Positions 9,129-17,312 of a stretch of DNA of 64,000 nucleotides are shown here, piece by piece. The position numbers and the translations under genes were made by a program. Position 1 is the first letter of the stretch. Each line of letters begins with the position of its first letter. Source of the stretch: Chitinophaga polysaccharea (GTDB taxonomy: Bacteria > Bacteroidota > Bacteroidia > Chitinophagales > Chitinophagaceae); NCBI RefSeq assembly GCF_902150045.1, contig NZ_CABFVU010000004.1, forward strand, positions 496,001 through 560,000. Reading direction: 5' to 3'. Under the pieces are notes generated by a model. That model was not told where the DNA came from, did no database searches, and saw only the letters and a program-made list of their open reading frames with translations.

Positions 9129-11495
9129 TTAGCTGGCATGCAAGTGTTTGGCCGGGTTGCTAACGGATACTTTGATCGTTAAACTGCTCACCGTGATCAG
9201 CACGATCAGGAAGGAGATGCCTCCGGCCAATGCAAAAATCCACCACGATAAAGAGATATGATATGCATAGTTATCCAGCCATTGGTGCATCCCCCACCAG
9301 GCGGCAGGTACGGCAATGAGAAATGCCAGCACTACCAATAACATGAACTCGCCGGATAACAGCCCGAATATCTGCCGGGCATTGGCGCCCAGCACCTTCC
9401 GGATACTGATTTCCCGGATCCTTTGCTGCGTGGTGAACTGGGCCAGTCCCAGTAACCCCAGGCAGGAAATGACGATGGCCATTACCGTAAAATAACCAGT
9501 GAGTTTTTTCACCATCTGCTCGCCCCTGTATAGTTGGCGGTATTCTTCATCGGCCAACTGATACTGGAAAGGATATTCCGGGTTAACGGTTTTACAGAGT
9601 TTTTCAAGAGATGTAATTACAGCTGCCGTTTTACCGGGTGCTGTTTTAACCAGTAAGGTGCCCCATGTTGTTGGTCCGGGCTGCATAATAAGAGGATCTA
9701 TCTGATCGTGCAATGAACCGGCATGAAAATCTTTCACAACGCCAATGATCTGTCGCCGTAAACCGGGTTCAATCACCAGGTATTTTCCTAGAGGATCTTT
9801 AAAGCCAATTTTCCTTGCAGCGGTTTCGTTGATCAGGACTGTTCCTGAATCTGTAGGATATTGCCGGGAGAAGTCACGCCCCCTGATTACCTGTAACCCC
9901 ATGGTGTTCACATAATCGTATCCAACGGTGCCAACAGTAATAGTAGGCCGGTAGGTAGGATCTTTACCTTCCCAGAGGATCCCGTCCTGGTTGCTGTTAA
10001 AGCCTATAGGAGAGCCGTTCATAGCTGATACCAGCTTTACGCCCGGCAGTTGCTGAGCCGCCTCTTTAAAATAATCATAGTGCGAAATCAATGCGCCCTC
10101 CAAGGGAATATTGATGATGTTTTCCCGGTCGTAACCCAGGTTTTTCGTTTGTATATATTCCACCTGTTTGGATATAGTGATGGCGCCAATAAAGAGTAAG
10201 GTGGATAAAACAAACTGGAACACCACCAGTCCTTTCCGGAACATGCTTTCATTTTTCCCCAAACGCAGCGTGCCTTTCAATATTTTTACCGCTTCAAAAG
10301 ACGACAGGTATAAGGCGGGGTAGCTGCCTGCAAATAGGCCGGTAATTATACCAATGGTCAGTAATTGCAGCCAGAACAAGGGCTCAGTTACAGGCAGTGC
10401 CATCTGTTTCCCGGTAATAGTGTTAAACGCCGGTAACAACAGCGCTACTATTATAATAGCCAGCGCCAATGCCAGTAAAGCAGTGAGTACGGCTTCGCTG
10501 ATAAACTGGATGATCAGCGATTGTTTCATGGCGCCCGCTGCTTTACGTACTCCAATTTCTTTTGCACGCATTAGCGAACGTGCGGTAGACAGGTTCATGA
10601 AATTAATACAGGCAATCAACAGCACAAATGCAGCTACCACGCTGAATAATATTACATAGGTGATGCGGCCCCCACTTATAAAGCCATTTTGAAAACTGCC
10701 ATGCAGGTATTTTTCGTCGAACCGCTGCAGGTCCAGTTCCTCGCGTAAGCCCGGACCCTGTTCCTTGTAATAATCGTCCAGGAAATTACTGATGCGGGTA
10801 CGTACTTTCGCAGGATCAGCATGCTTATCCAGCATTACGTAGGTATTAACGCCGGTGCTGCTCCAGGTGTTAGCCCAGGGATACTTTTTCAGCATGACCG
10901 CCCAGTTGATCAGATAATCAAATTTCAGGGAAGAATGGTCTGGCACATTTTCAAATACAGCGGTAACGGTAAAATGCTGGTCGCCATTATACGTAATGGG
11001 TTTACCAATGGCGGCGCCGGCACTGCCAAAAAAAGCGATGGCTGATTTTTCAGATAAAGCAATACTGTTAGGCGTATACAGGGCCATGTCTTTGCGGCCT
11101 GCCAGCAGAGGGAAACTGAACATCCGGAGAAAGTCGTTCCCGGCATAGGCGCCTGTTTCCCGCAGGATTTTGTTGCCTGCCCGTAAAATATTGTTATCTC
11201 CCGAAAACCCCGATGCCAGCGTAATATCAGGAATCACTTTTTTTAATTCATCTGCCAGCGGTCCCGGGGTAGCGTAACCTGCGCCTGCTCCTCCGTCTGA
11301 ATACTCGCGCTGGTAAACAGCATATAGCTGGTTGTTGTTGCTATGAAAGGAATTTACGCGGCGCTCATCCTGTATCCATAATAAAATGAATAAGCTGCAA
11401 GCGGTTCCCAGTGAAAGGCCGGTTATATTGATGGCGGAAAAGGTTTTGTTTCTCCACAGGGTCCGCCAGGCAATTTTAAAGTAGTTCCTGATCAT
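9129..11495 (-). CDS. FtsX/MacB-type ABC transporter permease (orphan)
   Basis: A 788-residue duplicated permease: N-terminal transmembrane helix (about 20-40), MacB-like periplasmic domain, FtsX core of three helices (about 285-400), then the same arrangement repeated, ending in the second FtsX core (about 670-780) with the family motif REISIRKVLGA. No ATPase gene is adjacent, which is usual for this expanded Bacteroidota family; function is generally unknown but related systems move lipids, peptides or drugs or act as mechanotransmitters. Start is the ATG at 11495 (MIRNYFKIAWRTLWRNK), as in the paralogue at 24281. The frame runs on to 11741 only because the upstream repeat is open. Confidence 0.9.
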   Translation of the reverse strand: MIRNYFKIAWRTLWRNKTFSAINITGLSLGTACSLFILLWIQDERRVNSFHSNNNQLYAVYQREYSDGGAGAGYATPGPLADELKKVIPDITLASGFSGDNNILRAGNKILRETGAYAGNDFLRMFSFPLLAGRKDMALYTPNSIALSEKSAIAFFGSAGAAIGKPITYNGDQHFTVTAVFENVPDHSSLKFDYLINWAVMLKKYPWANTWSSTGVNTYVMLDKHADPAKVRTRISNFLDDYYKEQGPGLREELDLQRFDEKYLHGSFQNGFISGGRITYVILFSVVAAFVLLIACINFMNLSTARSLMRAKEIGVRKAAGAMKQSLIIQFISEAVLTALLALALAIIIVALLLPAFNTITGKQMALPVTEPLFWLQLLTIGIITGLFAGSYPALYLSSFEAVKILKGTLRLGKNESMFRKGLVVFQFVLSTLLFIGAITISKQVEYIQTKNLGYDRENIINIPLEGALISHYDYFKEAAQQLPGVKLVSAMNGSPIGFNSNQDGILWEGKDPTYRPTITVGTVGYDYVNTMGLQVIRGRDFSRQYPTDSGTVLINETAARKIGFKDPLGKYLVIEPGLRRQIIGVVKDFHAGSLHDQIDPLIMQPGPTTWGTLLVKTAPGKTAAVITSLEKLCKTVNPEYPFQYQLADEEYRQLYRGEQMVKKLTGYFTVMAIVISCLGLLGLAQFTTQQRIREISIRKVLGANARQIFGLLSGEFMLLVVLAFLIAVPAAWWGMHQWLDNYAYHISLSWWIFALAGGISFLIVLITVSSLTIKVSVSNPAKHLHAS

Positions 11496-11585
11496 GGTTT
11501 GAATGGCGACAAGGATAATGCCTTTTTTACATCTGCTGAAAATCAATTCATTGATAAACGCTCGTTGTCCGCTATCCGCCGGGGG

Positions 11586-11601
11586 TGTCCGTTTCCGGAC
11601 A
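11586..11601 (-). promoter_or_regulatory. Dyad TGTCCG-N4-CGGACA upstream of the permease
   Basis: A perfect 6-bp dyad with a 4-bp spacer lies 90 nt before the permease ATG. A second TGTCCG half-site at 11566-11571 repeats it at a 20-bp period, two helical turns. Similar sites at about the same distance precede the permeases at 24281 and 62143. A GGCAT-containing block at 11509-11523 could be a sigma-54-like element but is close to the start codon. Confidence 0.5.
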
Positions 11602-11616
11602 GCAGCGGAGATAAGA

Positions 11617-11815
11617 GCGGATTTTGTCTGACTCAGGATTAAACTGATTACGCTGATTACACTGATTTTATTTTTGGGATTTTTTATGATTAAAAGGATT
11701 AAGGGAGATATAAGCGAAAATATCCGTTTACTTCTCCCCAAATCATTTTAAATCCAAAGTAATCAATCAGTGTAATCAGCGTAATCAGTTTAATCCTGAG
11801 TCAGACAAAATCCGC
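11617..11815. repeat. 199-bp inverted-repeat element with perfect 51-bp arms
   Basis: The arms at 11617-11667 and 11765-11815 are exact 51-base reverse complements. Inward of them a second, imperfect complementary stretch continues (GGATTTTTTATGATT side against AATCATTTTAAATCC side), so the whole element can fold into one long hairpin with a loop near 11705-11730. Each arm ends in three tandem CTGATTACx-like 9-mers. The element has no ORF of its own. It supplies the last codons and stop of the MFS gene. Confidence 0.85.
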
Positions 11816-13018
11816 CACCTGTAATTGCTGCTGCCGGAAAAGCAGGCCACCGATAATAATAGTAACCACGCCCTGCAGCAACACGGTATTGGGTGTTCCT
11901 ATCCATTGGGAAATGGCGCCTATCAATAATCCGCCCAGTGGCTGCATACCAAAAAATGCCATGGCATAAAAGCTGATCACCCTGCCCCGCATAGACGGAT
12001 CTACGGTTGTCTGGATCAGGGTGTTACTGATAGTGATCTGCGACATCATGCCGAAGCCCGCCATCGTGGCAAATACCAGCGCAATAGGATAAATGGTGGA
12101 ATGGGAAAATAACACGAGCCCTGTGCCGAATATGAGGGTATTAAGAACCAGTATCCTGCGAAGGTTTTTTCCTGGTTTCAGCGACGCAAGGAAGATAGCT
12201 CCGCAAAATGCACCCATCCCGATGGCGCTGTCTATAACCCCGAAGGTAGAAGCGTTGCCTTTGAAAATATCTTTTGCATACACAGGCATCAGCGTGGTGT
12301 AAGGCAATACCAGCAGGCTCACGGATGCCAGGGTGATCAGTATCAGTGAAATAGCCGGTGTGGCACGGATATATGCAAAACCTTCTTTCAGTTCACCCAG
12401 CATATTTTTAGTACGTGCTTTCGGAGTGTAGGTGGGGAGCTTCATTCGTAATAAGGATCCTATCACGGCAATGAAGCTGAGCGCATTTAAACCAAAACAG
12501 ATGTCTTCCCCGAATTTCTCCAGTGCCAGGCCGGCAATGCCGGGTCCAATGAGCCTCGATAAATTCACCATCGAGGAGTTCAGCGCCAGCGCATTGGGAA
12601 GGTCTGCCTTATCGTCTACCATTTCATATACCAGCGATTGCCGGGCCGGCACATCAAACGCGTTGATCAAACCCAGGAAGGCGCTCAATCCGATGATCTG
12701 CCATACCTGGTAATGCCGGAAATAGATGAGCACTGTTAATAATATTGCCTGAAGCATGGAAGCCAGCTGGGTAGCGAGCAACAGCTTGTACCTGTTATAC
12801 CGGTCGGATGCCACACCGCCCACGAATGAGAAAACAAAGGAAGGGAACATGCTTGCAAAAAGAGTAAGCCCCAGCATAAACTTGGAATGCGTTTGTGAAT
12901 AAATAACCCAGCTCACGGCAGTTTTCTGCATCCATGTGCCTATCAGCGATATCGACTGTCCACTGAAATATAACCGGTAATTACGGTTTTTAAATGCATT
13001 AAAAGTGCTGATGTTCAT
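11801..13018 (-). CDS. MFS transporter (drug/siderophore exporter type, MFS_3)
   Basis: A 405-residue major facilitator with twelve predicted transmembrane helices. The N-terminus FKNRNYRLYFSGQSISLIGTWMQ and GGVASDRYNRYKLL (the loop 2-3 motif A) are typical of the EntS-like exporter family. It lies 15 bp after a MarR regulator gene on the same strand, the usual layout for a regulated efflux pump. The last four residues (ADFV) and the stop codon come from the right arm of the inverted-repeat element, so the native C-terminus may have been replaced when the element arrived. Confidence 0.9.
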   Translation of the reverse strand: MNISTFNAFKNRNYRLYFSGQSISLIGTWMQKTAVSWVIYSQTHSKFMLGLTLFASMFPSFVFSFVGGVASDRYNRYKLLLATQLASMLQAILLTVLIYFRHYQVWQIIGLSAFLGLINAFDVPARQSLVYEMVDDKADLPNALALNSSMVNLSRLIGPGIAGLALEKFGEDICFGLNALSFIAVIGSLLRMKLPTYTPKARTKNMLGELKEGFAYIRATPAISLILITLASVSLLVLPYTTLMPVYAKDIFKGNASTFGVIDSAIGMGAFCGAIFLASLKPGKNLRRILVLNTLIFGTGLVLFSHSTIYPIALVFATMAGFGMMSQITISNTLIQTTVDPSMRGRVISFYAMAFFGMQPLGGLLIGAISQWIGTPNTVLLQGVVTIIIGGLLFRQQQLQVADFV

Positions 13019-13033
13019 ATTGCTTCCCCTCTT

Positions 13034-13471
13034 TTATTCATACTCCACCAGCTTTGTTAAAGGCCCGATGGCTGCCTGCAGGATGGCCTGCTCTTCTTTC
13101 GTACAAACTTTATCAATGGCCTTACTTAACCATTCGTCCCGCTCTTTCCGCACTTTCAGGATCCGTTCTTTGCCGGCTACCGAAAGAGAAATGTTGATCT
13201 TCCGTTTATCATCGGGAGAAGCCGTTTTGCTGATCAGGCCCAGCTGGAAAAGGTGTTGCAGTAATTGCCCCATCGATTGGGGCGTCATTTTTTCCATCAC
13301 CGCCAGCTCTGCTGATAGCAGGGAATCATGCTGGTCCAGTAATACCAGTACGGAACGCTCGCTTTGCGAGAGCTGTTCATCTGCCGGCGATAGTTTCCGC
13401 AGCTTTCTTACCAGCCTGGTAAGCAGTGGACGGAGCTGTGCAGCAAGTTGATGCGGATTCCGGGAAGCCAT
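13034..13471 (-). CDS. MarR family transcriptional regulator
   Basis: A 145-residue winged-helix regulator. The recognition region covers about residues 50-80 (LSAELAVMEKMTPQSMGQLLQHL) and the wing is TASPDDKRKINISLSVAGKERI. Long N- and C-terminal helices form the dimer interface. It is the first gene of an operon with the MFS exporter and has a perfect palindrome between promoter and start codon, so autorepression relieved by a pump substrate is the likely mode. Confidence 0.92.
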   Translation of the reverse strand: MASRNPHQLAAQLRPLLTRLVRKLRKLSPADEQLSQSERSVLVLLDQHDSLLSAELAVMEKMTPQSMGQLLQHLFQLGLISKTASPDDKRKINISLSVAGKERILKVRKERDEWLSKAIDKVCTKEEQAILQAAIGPLTKLVEYE

Positions 13472-13474
13472 ATA

Positions 13475-13509
13475 GTAAGGTAAAATTATAAGTTTACCTT
13501 ACAAATATA
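13475..13509 (-). promoter_or_regulatory. MarR operon promoter and operator
   Basis: On the minus strand, TATATTTG (13509-13502) fits the -7 element. Immediately downstream is a perfect 10-bp inverted repeat, GTAAGGTAAA at 13475-13484 and TTTACCTTAC at 13493-13502, with an 8-bp spacer. It overlaps the expected transcript start and ends 3 bp before the MarR start codon, as expected for a self-repressing MarR operator. Confidence 0.7.
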
Positions 13510-13540
13510 ATTATTTCCCGGGGAGAAATAAAAGAAATGG

Positions 13541-14116
13541 TTACTTCCCGGAAAAACGGCTCAGCGTTTCCCGCGATACGCCAAGATAGGCGGCTATCAG
13601 TGTTTTGGGCACCCGTTGGAAAAGAGTGGGGTACTGGGACACTAATTGCCGGTAGCGGGATTGTGCATCATCACTGAGCAGCGATAAGATCCGTTGCTGT
13701 AACGCAACATAGCCGGAAGTGGTTTTTACCCGGAAAAAGTGCTCCATTTTATGAGAGGTTTCGCAGAGCTTTCTTTTGTTTTCGGAAGATAAACAAAGCA
13801 GGGTGGAAGCTTCAATACAATCAATGCTCAGTTGCGCCGGCGTTTGATTTACGTAGGCCTGGTAATCGGTGATCCACCAGTCTTCCATAGCAAACCGGAT
13901 AATATGTTCCTTCCCCGCCTCATTGATATATGAAGCTTTTAACAGGCCGCTCACTACAAAATATTCATGATCCACCGGGTTTCCTTCCTGCACAAGGAAC
14001 TGCCGCCTGCGCAGTTTCTTTTCAGTAAAATAGGATCGTATATGATCGTATTCCTTATCCGTAAGCGGGGTAATTAATTCAATATGTTGTCGCAACGCAT
14101 CATTCATATGGTACAA
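13541..14116 (-). CDS. Crp/Fnr family transcriptional regulator
   Basis: A 191-residue regulator with an N-terminal cyclic-nucleotide-binding-like beta-roll (about 20-115; EGNPVDHEYFVVSGLLKASY) and a C-terminal helix-turn-helix whose recognition helix carries SRETLSR at 181-187. The RE--xx--SR pattern is the one that reads TGTGA half-sites in Crp. There are no Fnr-type iron-sulphur cysteines at the N-terminus. The protein ends right after the recognition helix, short of the usual wing tail. An ATG at 14107 is an alternative start. It is divergent from the DJ-1/PfpI gene. Confidence 0.9.
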   Translation of the reverse strand: MYHMNDALRQHIELITPLTDKEYDHIRSYFTEKKLRRRQFLVQEGNPVDHEYFVVSGLLKASYINEAGKEHIIRFAMEDWWITDYQAYVNQTPAQLSIDCIEASTLLCLSSENKRKLCETSHKMEHFFRVKTTSGYVALQQRILSLLSDDAQSRYRQLVSQYPTLFQRVPKTLIAAYLGVSRETLSRFSGK

Positions 14117-14130
14117 ATTAACATAAAACC

Positions 14131-14146
14131 TGTGACCTATATCACA
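14131..14146. promoter_or_regulatory. Consensus Crp-type site TGTGA-N6-TCACA
   Basis: TGTGACCTATATCACA matches the classical Crp consensus at every fixed position. It lies in the divergent spacer, 14 bp before the Crp/Fnr start and 68 bp before the DJ-1/PfpI gene, so it can serve autoregulation, control of the divergent gene, or both. Confidence 0.7.
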
Positions 14147-14214
14147 ATTAAATGGTGATCTGCCTCCTTTCTCTGCCCATCGATAAGTAGCAATTTTGCA
14201 TAAAAATCAGGTAA

Positions 14215-14988
14215 ATGAAAACTATAAGAACGATGCTGTTGCTGTTATTACTGGGGCACCAGGCATACAGCCAGCAAGCCAAAATAATTAACCATCAGTC
14301 TATGAAAAAAATACTCATCGTTGTTACTTCCTTCAGCGAAGTAAAAAGTACCGGTCATAAAACAGGTACCTGGCTGGAAGGATTTGCTACTCCTTACTAC
14401 CTGTTTACGGATAAAGGGATCCAGGTAACCATTGCATCTCCTGCAGGAGGGAAGGCGCCTGTTGATCCCAAAAGCACTGCTCCGGAATATTCCACGGAGG
14501 CCGTGAAAAGGTTTCTGAAGGATCCCGCAGCACAGGAACGGCTGGAGCATACCGTGCCACTGAAAACGGTGCATGCGGCAGATTATGACGCGGTTTTTTA
14601 TCCCGGCGGTCATGGGCCTATGTGGGATCTTGCAGAGAATGCTACATCCGTGCAGCTGATAGAAACGTTTTATGCGGCCGGGAAGCCGGTGGCGCTGGTA
14701 TGTCATGCGCCGGCAGCGTTAAAAAATGTAAAGGATAAGAACGGGGCGCCGCTGGTAAAAGGAAAGAAGGTGGCAGGATTTACAAATAGCGAGGAAGTGG
14801 CGGGACAAACCACTGCTGAAGTACCGTTTTCGCTGGAAGATATGTTAAAAGAACATGGCGCCAGTTATGTGAAGGGAGCCGACTGGCAGCCTTTTGCTGT
14901 AGCTGATGGCCACCTCATCACCGGTCAGAATCCTGCTTCCGCACAGTTAACAGGCGAAAAAGTACTTGCAGCCCTGGACGTGAAATAA
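14215..14988 (+). CDS. DJ-1/PfpI family protein (Hsp31-like type 1 glutamine amidotransferase fold)
   Basis: 257 residues with a putative N-terminal signal peptide (MLLLLLLGHQAYSQQ) and a DJ-1/PfpI domain. The nucleophile elbow is ALVCHAPAAL with C163 followed by H164; E55 in GTWLEGFATPYY and the YPGGHGPMWDL loop complete the Hsp31-like active site. Characterised relatives are glyoxalase III, deglycase-like or chaperone proteins. A second in-frame ATG at codon 30 (MKKILIVVTSF) would give a cytoplasmic form of normal family length, so cellular location is open. Confidence 0.85.
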   Translation: MKTIRTMLLLLLLGHQAYSQQAKIINHQSMKKILIVVTSFSEVKSTGHKTGTWLEGFATPYYLFTDKGIQVTIASPAGGKAPVDPKSTAPEYSTEAVKRFLKDPAAQERLEHTVPLKTVHAADYDAVFYPGGHGPMWDLAENATSVQLIETFYAAGKPVALVCHAPAALKNVKDKNGAPLVKGKKVAGFTNSEEVAGQTTAEVPFSLEDMLKEHGASYVKGADWQPFAVADGHLITGQNPASAQLTGEKVLAALDVK

Positions 14989-15005
14989 GATAACAATAGC
15001 TGTAT

Positions 15006-15046
15006 AAAGTCTTCAGGCCCGCCCGGTCTGAAGGCTTTCTTTTTTT
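15006..15046 (+). terminator. Intrinsic terminator after the DJ-1/PfpI gene
   Basis: An 11-bp stem with one G-T pair (AAAGTCTTCAG at 15006-15016, CTGAAGGCTTT at 15028-15038) is followed by a run of Ts to 15046. It starts 17 bp after the stop codon. The T run touches the stop of the convergent DoxX gene. Confidence 0.75.
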
Positions 15047-15422
15047 AAGCCGCCTCCACCCGGGGATGCAGTTTATGATAGTACACATAAGAAACCACCA
15101 GGCTTACAAAAAATGAAGTATGGCCTATTTCCAGTAACACGCTGTCGCCGCTTGAGAGGTGCGCAATGGCCGCTGAAATGAGCGTGATGCCAAACCCGAA
15201 GTATGCAAACTCCCTGAGCTTTGGCGGCGTAAACGGCAGCAGCAGCGCCAGTGATCCCAGCAGCTTTGCAACGGTGAGCTCTATCCGGAACCAGTTGGGC
15301 AATCCCAGGTGGGCAAAGGCTCCTCTCATTCCGGGGTTAAAAGCGAAATTAAAAGCGCTCCACAACATCACCCCGGTAAGAATAAGGGTGGCCGTCCAGT
15401 AAATGATCTTATCTTTTTTCAT
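15045..15422 (-). CDS. DoxX-like family membrane protein
   Basis: A 125-residue protein with four predicted transmembrane helices and the DoxX-like pattern (AHLGLPNWFRIELTVAKLLGSLALLLP, then YFGFGITLISAAIAHLSSGD). DoxX relatives are small membrane proteins tied to redox or thiosulphate chemistry in a few cases, mostly unknown. It follows a second membrane-protein gene by 14 bp in an operon divergent from a winged-helix regulator, which is the common setting for this family. Confidence 0.82.
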   Translation of the reverse strand: MKKDKIIYWTATLILTGVMLWSAFNFAFNPGMRGAFAHLGLPNWFRIELTVAKLLGSLALLLPFTPPKLREFAYFGFGITLISAAIAHLSSGDSVLLEIGHTSFFVSLVVSYVYYHKLHPRVEAA

Positions 15423-15436
15423 GATGTTTTAATTGA

Positions 15437-15901
15437 TCAGTTGAATTTGTAAACACTCAACAGGATGATGATAAAAACGATGAGCAGTTGAAGCAGGTGA
15501 AACAAACGGATGTTACCCCTGATCTTCTGAACAGTGCTGTCGGAGGTTTCAAGGAATTTAACAAGCTGCCTTTTCTGACGTACCCCGAATAAAAACGTGT
15601 TGAGAATAACAAGCAGCACCAGGGCAAATTTTACCCGGAACCAGAGCTGCTCTCCAAAAACGCCATGGGTCATATACATGATGCCTATGCCGGAAAGAAT
15701 GATCAGCCCGATCCCTATCCTCATTAACACCGGGAATATGGAAATGGCCTGCATTATGGTGGCTGCCTTGGTTTTGTCGAGGTCGTACTGCTTCCAGAAT
15801 TGCCGGAAACCCACGAAATCCGCTACAGAAGTGCCGGCGAAAAGAAGAAACCCTATGAGATGAAGCACTATAAAGCCCTGGAAAAGAATCTGTGTTGACA
15901 T
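15437..15901 (-). CDS. Four-helix membrane protein of unknown function
   Basis: About 154 residues from the ATG at 15901 (MSTQILFQGFIVLHLIGFLLFAG). It has four hydrophobic segments at roughly 8-28, 50-72, 82-102 and 125-148, separated by short charged loops. I do not recognise a named family with certainty; it resembles small integral membrane proteins with a DUF2269-like layout. The frame is open to 15973, but the extra 24 codons overlap the divergent promoter region. First gene of an operon with the DoxX-like gene. Confidence 0.7.
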   Translation of the reverse strand: MSTQILFQGFIVLHLIGFLLFAGTSVADFVGFRQFWKQYDLDKTKAATIMQAISIFPVLMRIGIGLIILSGIGIMYMTHGVFGEQLWFRVKFALVLLVILNTFLFGVRQKRQLVKFLETSDSTVQKIRGNIRLFHLLQLLIVFIIILLSVYKFN

Positions 15902-16023
15902 CGGATGATGATTTTTGTATGACGGAATCGTAATAATAATAGTAAATGTATAACGGAAATGTAGTAAAAACAAAAAATCCGAAGTATTTTTTCTATTATT
16001 GCTACGAAAATAAAATATATGGT

Positions 16024-16659
16024 ATGAATAAAGCGGTAGAACTGATCACGGAATGGGGGGCATATGATGAGCAGCACCCGGGAAGCAGTATTGAAGAATT
16101 TTGCAGGCATTACCTGGCTGGTAAACAAACACGCAAGCCTGTTTCCCCGGAAGGAAAATTTCTCCCGGTGAACAGCGATGGCATCCTGATGAGGGTCATT
16201 GGCCGCATTTTTAAACTGCATACCATTTATACGGTAGCGGCGCTGGAAGGTACCGGGATCAACACTATTGACGAATATTCATTACTTAATACGGTGGCGC
16301 AGCTGAAGGAGCCCCGCAAAACGGAGGCCATCTATGCAGCCCTGCAGGAGCTGTCTACCGGCACAGATAAACTGAACCGCCTGAAAAAGCTCGGTTACCT
16401 CACTGAATACGATGATAAGGAAGACAAGCGCTCCAAACGCCTGAAGGTAACCCCCAAAGGAGAGAAAGTACTGATCCAGTGCAGGAAGCGTGTCAGCCAG
16501 TTAGCGGAGTTAATGTTCCACGACATGACAGACGACGACCGTAAATTGTGCATACAGCTGTTGAAAGGCGTGGAAACCAAATTCACCGGCATCTGGCAGT
16601 CGCACAAAGGGAAAGATTTTGAAGAGATCTATGCAGAGATCATAACAGGCAAAGATTAA
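16024..16659 (+). CDS. Winged-helix (MarR-like) transcriptional regulator
   Basis: About 211 residues from the ATG at 16024. The N-terminal 70 residues are a helical extension (NKAVELITEWGAYDEQHPG). A winged helix follows: INTIDEYSLLNTVAQLKEPRKTEAI, then TGTDKLNRLKKLGYLTEYDDKEDKRSKRLKVTPKGEKVL, which is the MarR recognition helix and wing. It is divergent from the DoxX/membrane-protein operon and probably controls it. An upstream ATG at 15946 would overlap the promoter region. Its stop overlaps the stop of the convergent gene by 4 bp. Confidence 0.82.
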   Translation: MNKAVELITEWGAYDEQHPGSSIEEFCRHYLAGKQTRKPVSPEGKFLPVNSDGILMRVIGRIFKLHTIYTVAALEGTGINTIDEYSLLNTVAQLKEPRKTEAIYAALQELSTGTDKLNRLKKLGYLTEYDDKEDKRSKRLKVTPKGEKVLIQCRKRVSQLAELMFHDMTDDDRKLCIQLLKGVETKFTGIWQSHKGKDFEEIYAEIITGKD

Positions 16660-17218
16660 TATTTCATATCAAACCGCCCTTCAGTCATACGAACAGTATC
16701 ACAACCAGCTGTTATGAGCGTACAGATAAAAGTACCGGCAACGATCTTTTGTCCGGTATCCAGTTTGGTGATCACCAGTTGCCCTTCCTGTTTCACATGC
16801 TCCGCATCCATACCAATATATTCACAAACGGTGCCGGAGCTGATGCGTCTCCTCATATAAATGAAAGCCACATCCTTCATTGGGGTGGTAATGGGATAAG
16901 CGCCCGTTTTATCCAGGTTAGTAACTATCACCTGGAAACTGCGTTGTATAAATCCCCGGGGTCAAAACGGGTCATAGTAAGATTAAAACTTCCACCATGG
17001 GCATTGGGATCATAGTAAGCGCTGGGATTAGCCGGGCCTACGCTTCCCCGTGGAATAAATACTTTCCCGTTTACCAGGCTGCCAACTGTATTTTTACCTT
17101 CTGCCGTAATCGCAGGCAGCGTATCCACAAGGGGAGAAGGAGGATAGGTTGTTCCCTTACCACAATACATGCATAACAGGGAAACAGATAGCATAGCAAT
17201 ACAGCACAATTGTTTCAT
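16656..17218 (-). pseudogene. DUF6252-like lipoprotein gene split by a frameshift
   Basis: Two minus-strand frames make one protein of about 187 residues. The first (17218 to 16928) has a lipoprotein signal (LLCMYCGKG) and the GKNTVGSLVNGKVFIPRGS start of DUF6252-like proteins. The second continues with VIVTNLDKTGAYPI, TVCEYIG, LVITKLDTGQKIVAGTF and ends GCDTVRMTEGRFDMKY, the family's typical end. The frames change at CCCCGGGG (16954-16961): restoring one G reads through as FDPGGFIQRSFQVIV. The span of 563 bp is not a multiple of three. Real mutation, phase variation or sequencing error are all possible. Confidence 0.75.
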
Positions 17219-17312
17219 GGGTCTTATTAAGAGGATATTAAATTACTACATACTCAGGATAAAACGCGAAAGTGCCGGCAAAATTGCCAGCCCTTTCCCT
17301 CATTTTTTACAT

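Noticed and set aside
11509-11523. GGCAT-N5-TTGT as a sigma-54 promoter of the first permease
   Set aside because: The -12 GC is GT and the resulting transcript start would almost coincide with the start codon; noted only within the shared-site finding.
11496-11741. Extended N-terminus of the first permease (82 extra codons)
   Set aside because: The extension translates the inverted repeat and its flank; the paralogue at 24281 starts at the equivalent of 11495.
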